From NCBI GenBank assembly GCA_027306505.1, contig DAHUZP010000039.1, positions 16,380 to 80,379 of the forward strand: DNA of 64,000 nucleotides, given 5' to 3'. The number at the start of each line of letters is the position of its first letter. Position 1 is the stretch's first letter. Source of the stretch: Thermoplasmata archaeon (lineage in GTDB: Archaea > Thermoplasmatota > Thermoplasmata > Lutacidiplasmatales > UBA184). The translations under genes and the position numbers were made by a program. Shown here in pieces: positions 1 through 8,486 of this stretch. Below the pieces are notes generated by a model. That model was given only the letters and a program-made list of their open reading frames with translations. It searched no databases and had not been told where the DNA came from.

Positions 1-1038
1 CACATAGGAACCGGAGGCACCGCTGGTGAGCGCCATGGATCCCATGGGCACCGGGCCGGGGTTGAACGGATAGAAGGTCCAGGTAGGCGGGATGAGGTTC
101 GTCTGGCTCGTCAACGAAGGGTCGCTGGGGGTCCCGGAGGCGTAGGGGACGCAATCTCCGGCAGGCGGGGTCGAGGCCAAGGAGGTGGGATAGACGCACT
201 GGAGGTCGTTGGTGTTACCCGCAGGATAGGAGGGCTGGTTCTGCTGGGTGCAGGCGAAGGCGGTGCAGGGCGTGTAGGCGTCCATCACCGGGACGGTGAG
301 ATAGTCGCCATTGCAGCCACCTACCCCGCAGGCCCCTACCTGAGGAGAATAGGGGGCAAGGACGGGGGAAAGCAACGCGACCATGACGTAGAAGATGAGG
401 AGCATGAGCCCCAGGACCGCGAGCTTGCTCTGGAAGAAGAAGTAGAGCGTCCGCTTGAGCTGGGCTAGACGGGGTGCCGGTCGATTGAGCGGGTCCCTCA
501 GGATGAGGCCCAGGATGAAGAGGGCGGAGCCTCCGGCCCCGGCACCCACCGCGGCAGCCTCCTCAGCGAAGGCGGTGGGGGTCAGCGGGACATTGATACT
601 GACCTTGACCAAGTCGCTGGCCGTTGCGATGTACCAGACCCCGGTCGTCCCGGTCCACGATCCCGAACCCTTCGACCCGGACAGGGTCAGGAGAGGCTTA
701 CCGTACCATTCGAAGCACTTCACCGACTGGAAGGGATGGGATGTAGCGTTCGTCCCACCGCCCCATGGGCACTCGAAGACCTCCACGACCGTGCTCGTGT
801 TCCCGAACTCGTAGCTGAGGGTGTACGACACCGAGGAGTTGTCACCCGGATCGGTGAACGGCAGCCCGACGGGCAGGCTCACGTTCTGAGTGAACCCCAG
901 GGTGGTCACCGAGTAGGCCGGGGCCACCTCTCCCGCTCCGACCAGGGTCGCCGAGCCAGGGTTCATGACGAACCCCAGGAGCACCAGAGCGGCGACGACC
1001 CAGAGCAGGAACCCGATGTAGACGAAGACCGCGCGCAT
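1..1038 (-). CDS. OppC/DppC-type ABC transporter permease with extra N-terminal extracytoplasmic domain (3' end outside window)
   Basis: Reading leftward from ATG at 1038, the frame stays open for 346 codons to the window edge, so the C-terminus is missing. It begins with a membrane segment (about residues 5-25). A roughly 130-residue, Ser/Thr-rich non-membrane stretch follows, then another hydrophobic segment (about 150-172). A basic stretch then leads into a classic OppC N-terminal block near residue 195, FFFQSKLAVLGLMLLIFYVM. Normal OppC proteins start close to that block, so the first ~185 residues are an added domain that should lie outside the cell. It sits 31 bp downstream of an OppB-type permease and should pair with it to import peptides. 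The inner-membrane EAA loop that contacts the ATPase lies beyond the edge. Family call is firm; substrate is inferred. Confidence 0.8.
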   Translation of the reverse strand, partial: MRAVFVYIGFLLWVVAALVLLGFVMNPGSATLVGAGEVAPAYSVTTLGFTQNVSLPVGLPFTDPGDNSSVSYTLSYEFGNTSTVVEVFECPWGGGTNATSHPFQSVKCFEWYGKPLLTLSGSKGSGSWTGTTGVWYIATASDLVKVSINVPLTPTAFAEEAAAVGAGAGGSALFILGLILRDPLNRPAPRLAQLKRTLYFFFQSKLAVLGLMLLIFYVMVALLSPVLAPYSPQVGACGVGGCNGDYLTVPVMDAYTPCTAFACTQQNQPSYPAGNTNDLQCVYPTSLASTPPAGDCVPYASGTPSDPSLTSQTNLIPPTWTFYPFNPGPVPMGSMALTSGASGSYV

Positions 1039-1069
1039 TCTATCCTGCCTACCCCCTCGTCCCCTGAGG

Positions 1070-2359
1070 TCACCCGAGTCGGACCCGTGGGTCCAAGACC
1101 CCGTAGATCACGTCCACGATGACGTTGGCCACGACGATGATCACGGTGAAGAGCACCGTGCTCGCGAAGATCGTGCTGATGTCAGGGGACGGGAACACGG
1201 AGTAGGCGAAGAGCATGCCGACCCCGAAGAGCCCGAAGAGCGACTCGATAATGGCGAACCCGGAGAGGAAGGCGGCGAACGTGAGCCCCAGGACCGTCAC
1301 CGTGACATTGAGGGAATTGCGCCCTGCGTGATGCTTCACCACGAGGCGCTCGGGGACACCCTTGGACCGGGCCGTCCGAACGAAATCGAGGTTCATGACC
1401 TCCAGCATCGAGTTGCGGACGTAGCGGAGCAGGAGCGCGACCGTCCCGTAGGCGATGGTCAAGGCAGGGATGATGAGGCGGAGGACATGGTCCGCGACCA
1501 GGTCCCAGTAGTAGTAGCGACCGCCGGGCATGCCCGGGGGCGGGGTGTTCTGGAGGGCGTAGATGATCCCATCGACGGTGGGGAAACCGGTGGGGTGGGT
1601 GGCGTAGATCGCGTTGGCGTAGGGGGGCTTCGCGTTCCAGAGGACGGTGGAGACGGTCTGGCCATTGACGGTGGTCACCTGCGTGTAACAGGCCTGGTCC
1701 GCGTTGTTGAGGGAAGCGTGCCAGCTACCGATGATCTGGTTGTAGGGGCTGCCGTCACAACCGCCGGAGGGGTTCACCAGCGTCAGGATGAAGAAGAGGG
1801 CCAGGATCAGCAGGGCCCCGAGCAGATACCCTGGTACCGCGAAGCCGCTGAAGGAGAAGACCCGCGACGCCTGGTCGAAGGCCCGGTTGCGGTTCACTGC
1901 GGAGAGGTTCCCCATGGGGATCGCCATCAGGAGGATGATGGCGAGGGAGAGGACAGCCAGCTCCATGGTGTACGGAAGCCACGCCCCTATCAGGGTCGCC
2001 ACCTCGCACCCTCCTTCGGCCTGCGAGACAGGTAACTGCAGGCAGGGTTTCACCTGGGGCGCATGTTGCCACATGCCATCGGCGGAAGAGTTCTGGATGA
2101 AGCCCCATTTGAACGTGAAAGAGTTGAGCAGGTAGTTGCCATACTGCTGGTAGATGGGTACGTCTAACCCGCAAATCTTCAGTTCATTGTTATAGGCCGG
2201 GGTACCGGGTTGGGGCTGGCGACGGCTGGGCGGGATGCAGGCGGTGAGGCGCTCGGAGATCGGGACGGCGGAGATGATGATGAACGTGATCGTGACGACC
2301 CCGATCAGGACGGGGATCATCAGAAGCAGCCGACGGACGATGTAGACCCAGAGCTTCAT
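1070..2359 (-). CDS. OppB/DppB-type peptide ABC transporter permease
   Basis: A 429-residue integral membrane permease. The N-terminus MKLWVYIVRRLLLMIPVLIG is the standard OppB start, with TM1 followed by an extended loop (about 35-115). Further TM segments occur at about 125-150 and 170-195, then a second long loop (about 195-285). The ATPase-contact (EAA) region lies near residues 325-350 (RTARSKGVPERLVVKHHAGR), and the protein ends with the family-typical YGVLDPRVRLG. It is about 90 residues longer than a usual OppB because both external loops are expanded. It is followed after 31 bp by the partial OppC-type gene, so they are probably co-transcribed. A TATA-like box at 2434-2444 indicates its own promoter, separate from the upstream permease pair. 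Confidence 0.9.
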   Translation of the reverse strand: MKLWVYIVRRLLLMIPVLIGVVTITFIIISAVPISERLTACIPPSRRQPQPGTPAYNNELKICGLDVPIYQQYGNYLLNSFTFKWGFIQNSSADGMWQHAPQVKPCLQLPVSQAEGGCEVATLIGAWLPYTMELAVLSLAIILLMAIPMGNLSAVNRNRAFDQASRVFSFSGFAVPGYLLGALLILALFFILTLVNPSGGCDGSPYNQIIGSWHASLNNADQACYTQVTTVNGQTVSTVLWNAKPPYANAIYATHPTGFPTVDGIIYALQNTPPPGMPGGRYYYWDLVADHVLRLIIPALTIAYGTVALLLRYVRNSMLEVMNLDFVRTARSKGVPERLVVKHHAGRNSLNVTVTVLGLTFAAFLSGFAIIESLFGLFGVGMLFAYSVFPSPDISTIFASTVLFTVIIVVANVIVDVIYGVLDPRVRLG

Positions 2360-2433
2360 AGGGAGCTACTTCCCGCCCCAGGGGCGTATGGAGCGTCCTC
2401 CGGGCGCTTCACCGCCGTGCGAGACTTTCTCGA

Positions 2434-2444
2434 GGTATTTATCT
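2434..2444 (-). promoter_or_regulatory. TATA-like promoter element for the OppB gene at 2359
   Basis: On the minus strand the bases read AGATAAATACC, in an AT-rich island inside an otherwise GC-rich 198-bp gap. Transcription about 25 nt downstream would give a leader of roughly 50 nt before the ATG at 2359. No other feature is seen in the gap 2360-2557. Confidence 0.5.
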
Positions 2445-2557
2445 ATTCACCTTGGTTAACGAGAGAGGACGGATTTTCGAGCCCTCCGGAGGTGCGAAAA
2501 GCCCCCCGTCTGGGCCCTGGGGAAGGACCAGCCCCCCCTACCGATTGAGCGAAGGGC

Positions 2558-3868
2558 TCAGTGGCGCTCGAAGGGGGAGAGATAGGTCAATAGCCCGTCA
2601 CAGAAGAGCGTCAGGGCGAGAAGGAAGAGCACGATCCAACCAACAGGCAGGAGGTAGCCCCACCACTGGTCGGTCCCCACTCCCGGAGGGAACCACCCCA
2701 TGGTCCCATTGGCGAGGACCCACGTCCACTCCGGGAACTGATAGGACGGTAGGAGCAGGAACGCCCCAGCGGCTTGAGAGTCGTGCCCGCAGGCCGGGTT
2801 GTTCCCGGAGAGCAGGCCCAGGTACTGGTAGGCCCCCATCACGAAGAGGAGGCTGAACACCGTGGGAGGTACCTGAGCGAGAACAGCCGCGTTGCAGTTC
2901 GGCAGGATGTGTCGGAGGACCACGCGTGGCCATCGCGCTCCCGACGCGCGGGCCGCCTCCACGAAGGGCTGCCGAGCGAGGATGCGCGCCTGGGCCCTCA
3001 CGGCCTGCGCGAACGGTGCCCAGAGCACCGCGGACACCCCCACCAGGAACACCCCGAGCGCAGTTCCGGGGGGGGCCTCCGGTGTTACCACCGCCAATAC
3101 CACCAGTACCACGAGGAACGGGGGGAACGAGAGCGCCCCGTCGAACAGGGGAGAGAGAACGCTCTCGGCCCATCCGCCCATGGCCCCCGCGCTCGCGCCC
3201 AGGACGGCGCCTACCAGGACCGAGAGCCCGACGACGATCGCGATGAAGAGGAGGTCCCACCGGGTCCCCAGCATCAGCCCCTCTGATACGTCGAAGCCGA
3301 GGTGGGCGGTCTGTCCGAGCGGATGGGGACCGAGGGAGAATGGGAAGAGCTGGAGCGTGGGCGCGGAGGACATCTTGCAGCGCGTGAAGACGTTCTGATC
3401 GACCGGGAGGGAGTTCGGGTCTCCGGGATAGGCGAGGGGGGCGAAGAGGCCGATCAGGACGAAGATCCCGAGGAGGGCCATCCCGGTGACCAGCGGGAAG
3501 TTCGAGAGGAGGTGAGCGCTCGACCGCCCCCAGCGCGGGTGCATCCTCCCGCGCAGCCCCTTGCGTTTCCGCCGACGCCTGGAAGCGCGCGCCAGGCCGC
3601 CCGACATGGAACCTCGGGGACTCTTGGATTCCCCGTCCGTCCCGGGAGCGGCGGACCCTTGCTCGGCCGCCGTATCGGTCCGGACCGCCCCGCCGGCCTC
3701 CTCCGCCGGGGCATCGTGAGCCCCCACGGCGGGTTCGGTCTGAGGCGTCTTCAACGGCGGTGGCGTGATGCCCTCTCCTGTGACCCCGTTCGACAGGACC
3801 TCTTGCACCAACCGAAGGGGAGCTGGCTCTTCCTGATCGGGAGCGGGGGAAGGAGGACCGTCGTTCAC
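2558..3868 (-). CDS. OppC/DppC-type ABC transporter permease
   Basis: I place the start at GTG 3868, which overlaps the stop of the upstream permease fusion as GTGA and implies translational coupling. The 436-residue product begins with about 125 polar, Pro/Glu- then Arg-rich residues that look cytoplasmic. The OppC core follows: TM1 (LVTGMALLGIFVLIGLFAPL), a segment ending HPLGQT..GFDV typical of the family, then four further TM segments and the EAA loop (FVEAARASGARWPRVVLRHI). Its C-terminus, LALTLFCDGLLTYLSPFERH, has the usual OppC/DppC ending pattern. The reading frame stays open upstream to 4411, but that part is antisense-like shadow of the upstream gene. It should form a heterodimer with the neighbouring OppB-type protein. 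Confidence 0.88.
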   Translation of the reverse strand: MNDGPPSPAPDQEEPAPLRLVQEVLSNGVTGEGITPPPLKTPQTEPAVGAHDAPAEEAGGAVRTDTAAEQGSAAPGTDGESKSPRGSMSGGLARASRRRRKRKGLRGRMHPRWGRSSAHLLSNFPLVTGMALLGIFVLIGLFAPLAYPGDPNSLPVDQNVFTRCKMSSAPTLQLFPFSLGPHPLGQTAHLGFDVSEGLMLGTRWDLLFIAIVVGLSVLVGAVLGASAGAMGGWAESVLSPLFDGALSFPPFLVVLVVLAVVTPEAPPGTALGVFLVGVSAVLWAPFAQAVRAQARILARQPFVEAARASGARWPRVVLRHILPNCNAAVLAQVPPTVFSLLFVMGAYQYLGLLSGNNPACGHDSQAAGAFLLLPSYQFPEWTWVLANGTMGWFPPGVGTDQWWGYLLPVGWIVLFLLALTLFCDGLLTYLSPFERH

Positions 3869-6800
3869 TGCCCTCGGAACCTCCCCGCAGGGTCGAGAGC
3901 CCGCGAGAGGCCATCCCCCAGGGCGTTGACCATGACGATGAGCAGCAGGACCACGAAGGCGACCGTCCCCACCTCGAGCGATGTGGGACCGTTCCCCAGG
4001 GCGATGATGAACGCGCGTCCCATGCCCAGGTCCGAGTAGAACCACTCCGCCACCATCTGGACGAAGAGCAGCATCGGGAACGTCGTCCCGAAGATCGTCG
4101 CGTAGACCGGTGAGACCCGACGGGAGGCGTGGCTCCAGAGCAGACGGCGCTCGCTGAGCCCGCGGGCACGCCCCCCGACGATGCTCGGGTCGCGGGAGGC
4201 CTCTTCGGTCGCCAAGCGCGCGAAGCGCAGGAAGATCGCCGAATAGATGGCGGCGATCGGCAATCCCTGGATGAGGGTCTTGAGCAGCTCTACCGCCTCG
4301 AGCGCCCACGCCCCGTGCAGCGGGGCGTCGAGCAGCACGAAACCGGTGGGAGAGGTGTTGGAGTAGAATCCGATCCAGCTGGGTGGTGGGAAGCCTCCGT
4401 TGTTGAGCCACCAGACCACCGAGGGGAGGCTCCCCAAGAGCACGTCCCCGCCCGTGACGTCATAGTACCAGCGCCAGCCGACCCCGATCGTGAGCAGGCA
4501 GACCACGAAGATGGGGACGGAGAAGGCGACCACGCTCGCGAGCCTCGTCGATTGGTCGAGCAGGCGGCCGCGGTACCAACCCGAGAGCAGCCCCAACGGA
4601 TAGCCGATGAGAGCGCTAAGCCCCACGACGACCGCGAGGAGCTCGAGGGTGTAGGGGAGGTAGGCACGGACGATCGGGTCCGTGTACCCCCCCGTGAGCA
4701 GTTGGGAGACGTATCGCCACCAGGAACCCAGGAGGCCCACAGGCCCGTGGGCGAAGACGCTAGAAGATCGCGGCACGGGAGGGTGGACCGCCTCTGGGAG
4801 GGCGACGAGGCCCAGGAAGAGCACGGAGGCCGCGGTGAGCAGCGCGGGGATGATCAGGAGGGCCCTACGCGTGGCCCAGACCGCCATGGGCCCGGGTTGC
4901 CAACGAAGGAGCTCGGAGGTGCGCCGAGCGTCCCGAAGGAGGAGCGGACGAAGCTTGCGGAGGGCGACCTCCATGGATGACCCCTTGCGCAGCTCCCGCA
5001 CCAGGACCGCGACCTCGCCAACCCCCCAGCGCGACCGCAAGGAGCGGCGCCGCACACCGCGCCGGACCGCCCTTCGCAGGACCACCACGGGGCGTCCCCA
5101 GCGATAGCTGACGGCCCCCAGGAGGAGCGCCACGAGGGGACCCCACACGTAGGGATCTCCCAGTAGGGAGAGGAGCGGAGCGAGCGCCCGTGAGATCTTC
5201 TCGAGAGCGGTGGGCGGCGGGGGCGTCGGAGGGGGAAGGAGCATCACCCTCACGAGGACCCACCCCGACGCGTTCTTGCCCGAAGGGAAGACCATGGTGA
5301 CCCGGGCGGTGAAGTTCCCCTGGGAGAGGTACACGTGGGAGACCGAAGGAGCGACGGTCGAGGTCGAGCTTCCATCGCCGAAGTCCCACCAGTAGGTCGG
5401 GGCTCCTAGGGAAGCGTTGACGCTCGCCGAGAAGGTCACGGGCAGCGGAGCGTACCCCTTCAGAGGGTTCGCGACCAGCACGACCGTGGAGGCGCCAGCG
5501 CTCGAGAGAAGGGTCTCGGACCAGGACGCGGAATCTCCCCGCCCATCGGTCACGTGTAGGGTCGCGACGAAGATCCCGGAGGAGGCGTAGGTGTGCTGAG
5601 GCTGAATCGAGCTCGACAGGGGCGAACCGTCGCCGAAGTCCCAGCTGTACTGGAGCGCGCCACCTCCTCCTCCCGACACCGAGGGACGGAAGCTCACCGT
5701 GAGGGGCGCGGCCCCGCTCCTGGGCGTAGCGTTGAAGATGGCCTGGAACGTCGAGCTCGCCGGACGGACCACGACCTCCACATGGCTCATCGCGGTCTGG
5801 GGAGGGACCGCCGAGTCCCTGACGGAGATCGTGGCGAGGTAGTCCCCCGGTCCCTGGTAGGTGTGGGCGCTGATGGGTGCGACGGTGCCGGGGCTGCCGT
5901 CACCGAAGTCCCACGCGTAGCCGAACGCCGGGTCCCCCCCCGAGGCGTAGCCCTGGAGCTCCACCCGAAGGGGGGCGGTCCCGTTGAGGGGAAGCGCTGA
6001 GGTCGTGAGGACCAGCGGCAGTGATGGGGGAGGGCTCCCGCCGTTCCAGACGTGGACCGACCAGCTGTCGCGCAACACCGCGCTCCCGTTCGTGCCCCAG
6101 AGGGCGAGCAGGTCGTTCGCGGTCGAGCCAAGGTCGGGGAGCAGGAGCGCGCCCTCCTCGGGTTGTGGGACCTGCGGGGTGCTCTCGAGACCCGGCTCCG
6201 TCCAGTTGTCGTCGTGGAAGATCCAGGTGTCGTTGAGTAGGCCCAGGTCCCCTCGGCCCGAGAAGACGATGGGATCGCCCTGCGCATCGGTCGAGGCGCC
6301 CGCGTGGACCCTCGCCGGAGGGCTGGTGGTCGGGTGGAGGAGGAACCAACCACCGCTGGTCATCGCCCACGTGTCTCCCAGCGGGCCCGCGCTGCCATGA
6401 CCGCCGAAGAGCACCAACCGGTCCTGATCGGCCTCCCAGACCAGGGAGGCCCCGAAACGCGCGGGCGGAGCGGTGGAGTTGGAGAAGATCCGGGTCCAGA
6501 CCCCTTCCCGGAACACCCAGGTGTCGGAGAGAGGCCCACTTTGAGGGCCCGTCCCTCCGAAGAGGACCGCCCCCCCGAGCGCGGGGTCGTAGGCGAAGGA
6601 GGCCCCCCATCGGGAGGAGGGGTGGGAGGAGAGGGCGAGCTGGGTCCAGCCGGCGCCGTAGGGGACCCGGGTCCAAGTGTCGTTGAGGGCGCCCCGGGTC
6701 CCGTTCAACCCACCGAAGAGCACGAGCTCCCCGTCCGCCTCATCCCATGCCAGGCTCGCGAGGCTGCGCCCGATGGTGCCCGGGGCGGAACCGTTGAACC

Positions 6801-7248
6801 ATGTGGGCCCCGCGGGGACGCTGAAGGCGAGCTCCCAGTCGGAGAGGCAGTAGTTCCCGCACGTGCCGTTGCCTCCCACGACCTCGAGGAAGGAGTTCCC
6901 TTGCGCCTGGTAGGTCGCTCCAGCGCTGAAGGCGAAGGGGGGGCTTCCGTCCGTGGTGACCCAGGTGGACCACGTAAGCGGCCCCACGGACCCCTTGGCC
7001 GCCCCGGACCCGGGATGGGGAACCGACCCCGTACCTCCGCGCTCCACCGCGGTAGCGATGGGGCTCCCGTGGGGGAGCGATTCTGAGGTCCACCCCCCTC
7101 CGACCGAGGTGAGAGAGGTGGGAACGCCGAGCAAGCTCGCCAAGGTCGCGAGGAGGAGGACCCAGGCGAGACGGGAAGGAAGGCGGCGCCCCTCCGAGCG
7201 GGTCAACGAACGGCGGAATGAGGGGCCTGGCGAGAACGCGGCTCCCAT
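3865..7248 (-). CDS. Fusion of a secreted Kelch-repeat/triple-PKD region to an OppB-type ABC permease
   Basis: A single 1127-codon frame with no internal stop. Residues about 27-48 form a signal anchor. Residues ~100-400 contain Kelch-type repeats (recurring LVLFGG and DTW patterns). Three PKD domains follow, each with the DFGDGS core near residues 449, 536 and 619. A membrane segment lies near 700, an Arg-rich cytoplasmic stretch at ~720-790, and a complete OppB-like permease at ~790-1127, including the EAA-type loop (GGRARGLSERRLLWSHASRR). OppB proteins are usually ~330 residues, so about 700 residues are added. The outside part may act as an adhesin or substrate-presenting module joined to the importer. 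Its stop overlaps the next OppC start by 4 bp. Start ATG 7248 is supported by a TATA-like box 26 nt upstream. Confidence 0.85.
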   Translation of the reverse strand: MGAAFSPGPSFRRSLTRSEGRRLPSRLAWVLLLATLASLLGVPTSLTSVGGGWTSESLPHGSPIATAVERGGTGSVPHPGSGAAKGSVGPLTWSTWVTTDGSPPFAFSAGATYQAQGNSFLEVVGGNGTCGNYCLSDWELAFSVPAGPTWFNGSAPGTIGRSLASLAWDEADGELVLFGGLNGTRGALNDTWTRVPYGAGWTQLALSSHPSSRWGASFAYDPALGGAVLFGGTGPQSGPLSDTWVFREGVWTRIFSNSTAPPARFGASLVWEADQDRLVLFGGHGSAGPLGDTWAMTSGGWFLLHPTTSPPARVHAGASTDAQGDPIVFSGRGDLGLLNDTWIFHDDNWTEPGLESTPQVPQPEEGALLLPDLGSTANDLLALWGTNGSAVLRDSWSVHVWNGGSPPPSLPLVLTTSALPLNGTAPLRVELQGYASGGDPAFGYAWDFGDGSPGTVAPISAHTYQGPGDYLATISVRDSAVPPQTAMSHVEVVVRPASSTFQAIFNATPRSGAAPLTVSFRPSVSGGGGGALQYSWDFGDGSPLSSSIQPQHTYASSGIFVATLHVTDGRGDSASWSETLLSSAGASTVVLVANPLKGYAPLPVTFSASVNASLGAPTYWWDFGDGSSTSTVAPSVSHVYLSQGNFTARVTMVFPSGKNASGWVLVRVMLLPPPTPPPPTALEKISRALAPLLSLLGDPYVWGPLVALLLGAVSYRWGRPVVVLRRAVRRGVRRRSLRSRWGVGEVAVLVRELRKGSSMEVALRKLRPLLLRDARRTSELLRWQPGPMAVWATRRALLIIPALLTAASVLFLGLVALPEAVHPPVPRSSSVFAHGPVGLLGSWWRYVSQLLTGGYTDPIVRAYLPYTLELLAVVVGLSALIGYPLGLLSGWYRGRLLDQSTRLASVVAFSVPIFVVCLLTIGVGWRWYYDVTGGDVLLGSLPSVVWWLNNGGFPPPSWIGFYSNTSPTGFVLLDAPLHGAWALEAVELLKTLIQGLPIAAIYSAIFLRFARLATEEASRDPSIVGGRARGLSERRLLWSHASRRVSPVYATIFGTTFPMLLFVQMVAEWFYSDLGMGRAFIIALGNGPTSLEVGTVAFVVLLLIVMVNALGDGLSRALDPAGRFRGQ

Positions 7249-7271
7249 TTCTCCCGCGAGAACCCTCCAGC

Positions 7272-7277
7272 GATAAG
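7272..7277 (-). promoter_or_regulatory. TATA-like box (CTTATC) for the Kelch-PKD-OppB fusion
   Basis: The minus-strand hexamer CTTATC is centred 26-27 nt before ATG 7248, the spacing expected if transcription starts at or next to the start codon (leaderless mRNA). The rest of the 224-bp gap up to 7472 shows no gene. Confidence 0.55.
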
Positions 7278-7472
7278 CAGAGGTCAGCTACCCCGAACCC
7301 CCGAGGTCCGAGGGGGCTGAGGTAGGAGCGGAAGATATAGGAGGTTGGAAGGGGGAGGCCCTGACCACGGGAACCTGGACAGGTGAGCGCCGAGCTCGGA
7401 AAGCCGCTGGGCCATGTGACCCCCTTCGCGGTAACTTCGAGGGTGCGAGCCCGCTGGGGTTCAGAGCGGTCC

Positions 7473-7847
7473 TCAAAGCAGAGGCAGGTTCCCGGTCACT
7501 CTGTCGATGGAGCTCGCGGTCCCCGGCCCGATCCCGAGCACCGTGCGGGTGCCAGGAGGGACCTCGGTGAGCCCCGCGTCCTCGACCAGGACGGTGGGCA
7601 AGCCGAGGCCCTCGGCCTTCCTGCGCAGGGCCTCGATCTCCGCGAGGGTCTCCACGCGTAGCGCGACCTTCCTCTGCCCCTGCTCCAGCCAGAGCCGGAA
7701 CTCTCGGCGGCGGCGGACCTTCTCGTCCAGGACCAGCATCACCGCAGCGTGGGCGATCTGTACCGCGGACTTTCCAGCGGAGAGCCCGAGCTCCTGGCGG
7801 ACCACGAGCACCATCTTCACGAGGTCTCCTCCGCGCCCTTCACCCAT
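7473..7847 (-). CDS. pth2: Peptidyl-tRNA hydrolase, archaeal/eukaryotic type (Pth2)
   Basis: A 124-residue protein that recycles peptidyl-tRNA released by stalled ribosomes. Near the N-terminus it has KMVLVVRQELGLSAGKSAVQ followed by IAHAA, the Pth2 signature containing the active-site Lys/His region. Later family blocks are GQRKVALRV, VEDAGLTEVPPGT, TVLGIGP and the terminal VTGNLPLL. Pth2 proteins are normally 115-120 residues, which fits start ATG 7847 rather than the much longer open frame upstream. That ATG lies inside the last codons of the preceding DUF1616-like gene (ATGGGTGA overlap, 8 bp), indicating co-translation. Confidence 0.95.
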   Translation of the reverse strand: MGEGRGGDLVKMVLVVRQELGLSAGKSAVQIAHAAVMLVLDEKVRRRREFRLWLEQGQRKVALRVETLAEIEALRRKAEGLGLPTVLVEDAGLTEVPPGTRTVLGIGPGTASSIDRVTGNLPLL

Positions 7848-8394
7848 GGATGGCGGCCTCCCTTTCCTGCTGCGCGCGCCTCCTCTTCGCCCGGACCTCT
7901 TCAACCCTTGCTTCGAGGGCCCGTAGGTCCTCCGAGGAGGCCTTCTCCCTACGAGCTTGCCGCAAGGAGCGTTGAGCCTCGCGCTCGTCGCGCAGCAAGG
8001 ACTCCAGGCGGCCGAAGGTCGAGGCGAGGTCCTCCTCCCCGGGGCTGACCGGTTCGACGAACGATGGGACCTGCGGCGGCTCTCTGGCATACGCGCCCCG
8101 GAACCACCCCAGCGCGAGGAACACCAGGGACAGGGCGGCGAGGATCTCCTCGAGCAAGGGGTCGGCGGCGGAGGCCTGGAAGGCGTTCGAGTTCCCCAGC
8201 ACGAAACCGATCACGAGCAGGAGGCCGAGACTGGAGAGGAAACCCGCGGTCACCATCTCGACCGCGGTGATCTCGGCCTTGGGCCCCTTCCAGCGCTTCT
8301 CCGGCCAGAGCGCTTTGACCAGGAGGTACCCAGGGACGAAGAAGTAGAGCAACAGCGCGACGAGCGCGAAGGGCACGTCCACGAACGTCGCCAA
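7840..8394 (-). CDS. Small membrane protein, DUF1616-like, with coiled-coil tail
   Basis: I choose TTG 8394 because a GGGGAGAG ribosome-binding-like sequence lies just upstream and the membrane segment begins right after it. The predicted product is 184 residues. TM1 (about 6-28) contains VPGYLLVKAL, reminiscent of the start of DUF1616 proteins; TM2 and TM3 lie at ~45-68 and ~82-100. Residues ~115-184 are a charged helical, coiled-coil-like tail (LRDEREAQRSLRQARREKAS and following). It lies between SRP54 and Pth2 in one minus-strand cluster and overlaps the Pth2 start. Function is unknown; a role near membrane targeting is only suggested by context. Confidence 0.6.
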   Translation of the reverse strand: MATFVDVPFALVALLLYFFVPGYLLVKALWPEKRWKGPKAEITAVEMVTAGFLSSLGLLLVIGFVLGNSNAFQASAADPLLEEILAALSLVFLALGWFRGAYAREPPQVPSFVEPVSPGEEDLASTFGRLESLLRDEREAQRSLRQARREKASSEDLRALEARVEEVRAKRRRAQQEREAAIHG

Positions 8395-8486
8395 CGAGAG
8401 CCTCTCTCCCCGGTGTATGGTCCTTCCGTGAGGCCCCGCCCGTGTTCCCCTCGAAGGCGATCGGATCCCTGGTCCCGTTCCCTGGC

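Noticed and set aside
3869..4411. Upstream in-frame extension of the OppC-type gene
   Set aside because: It lies wholly inside the permease fusion gene and has no family similarity; the GTGA overlap at 3868 gives a better start.
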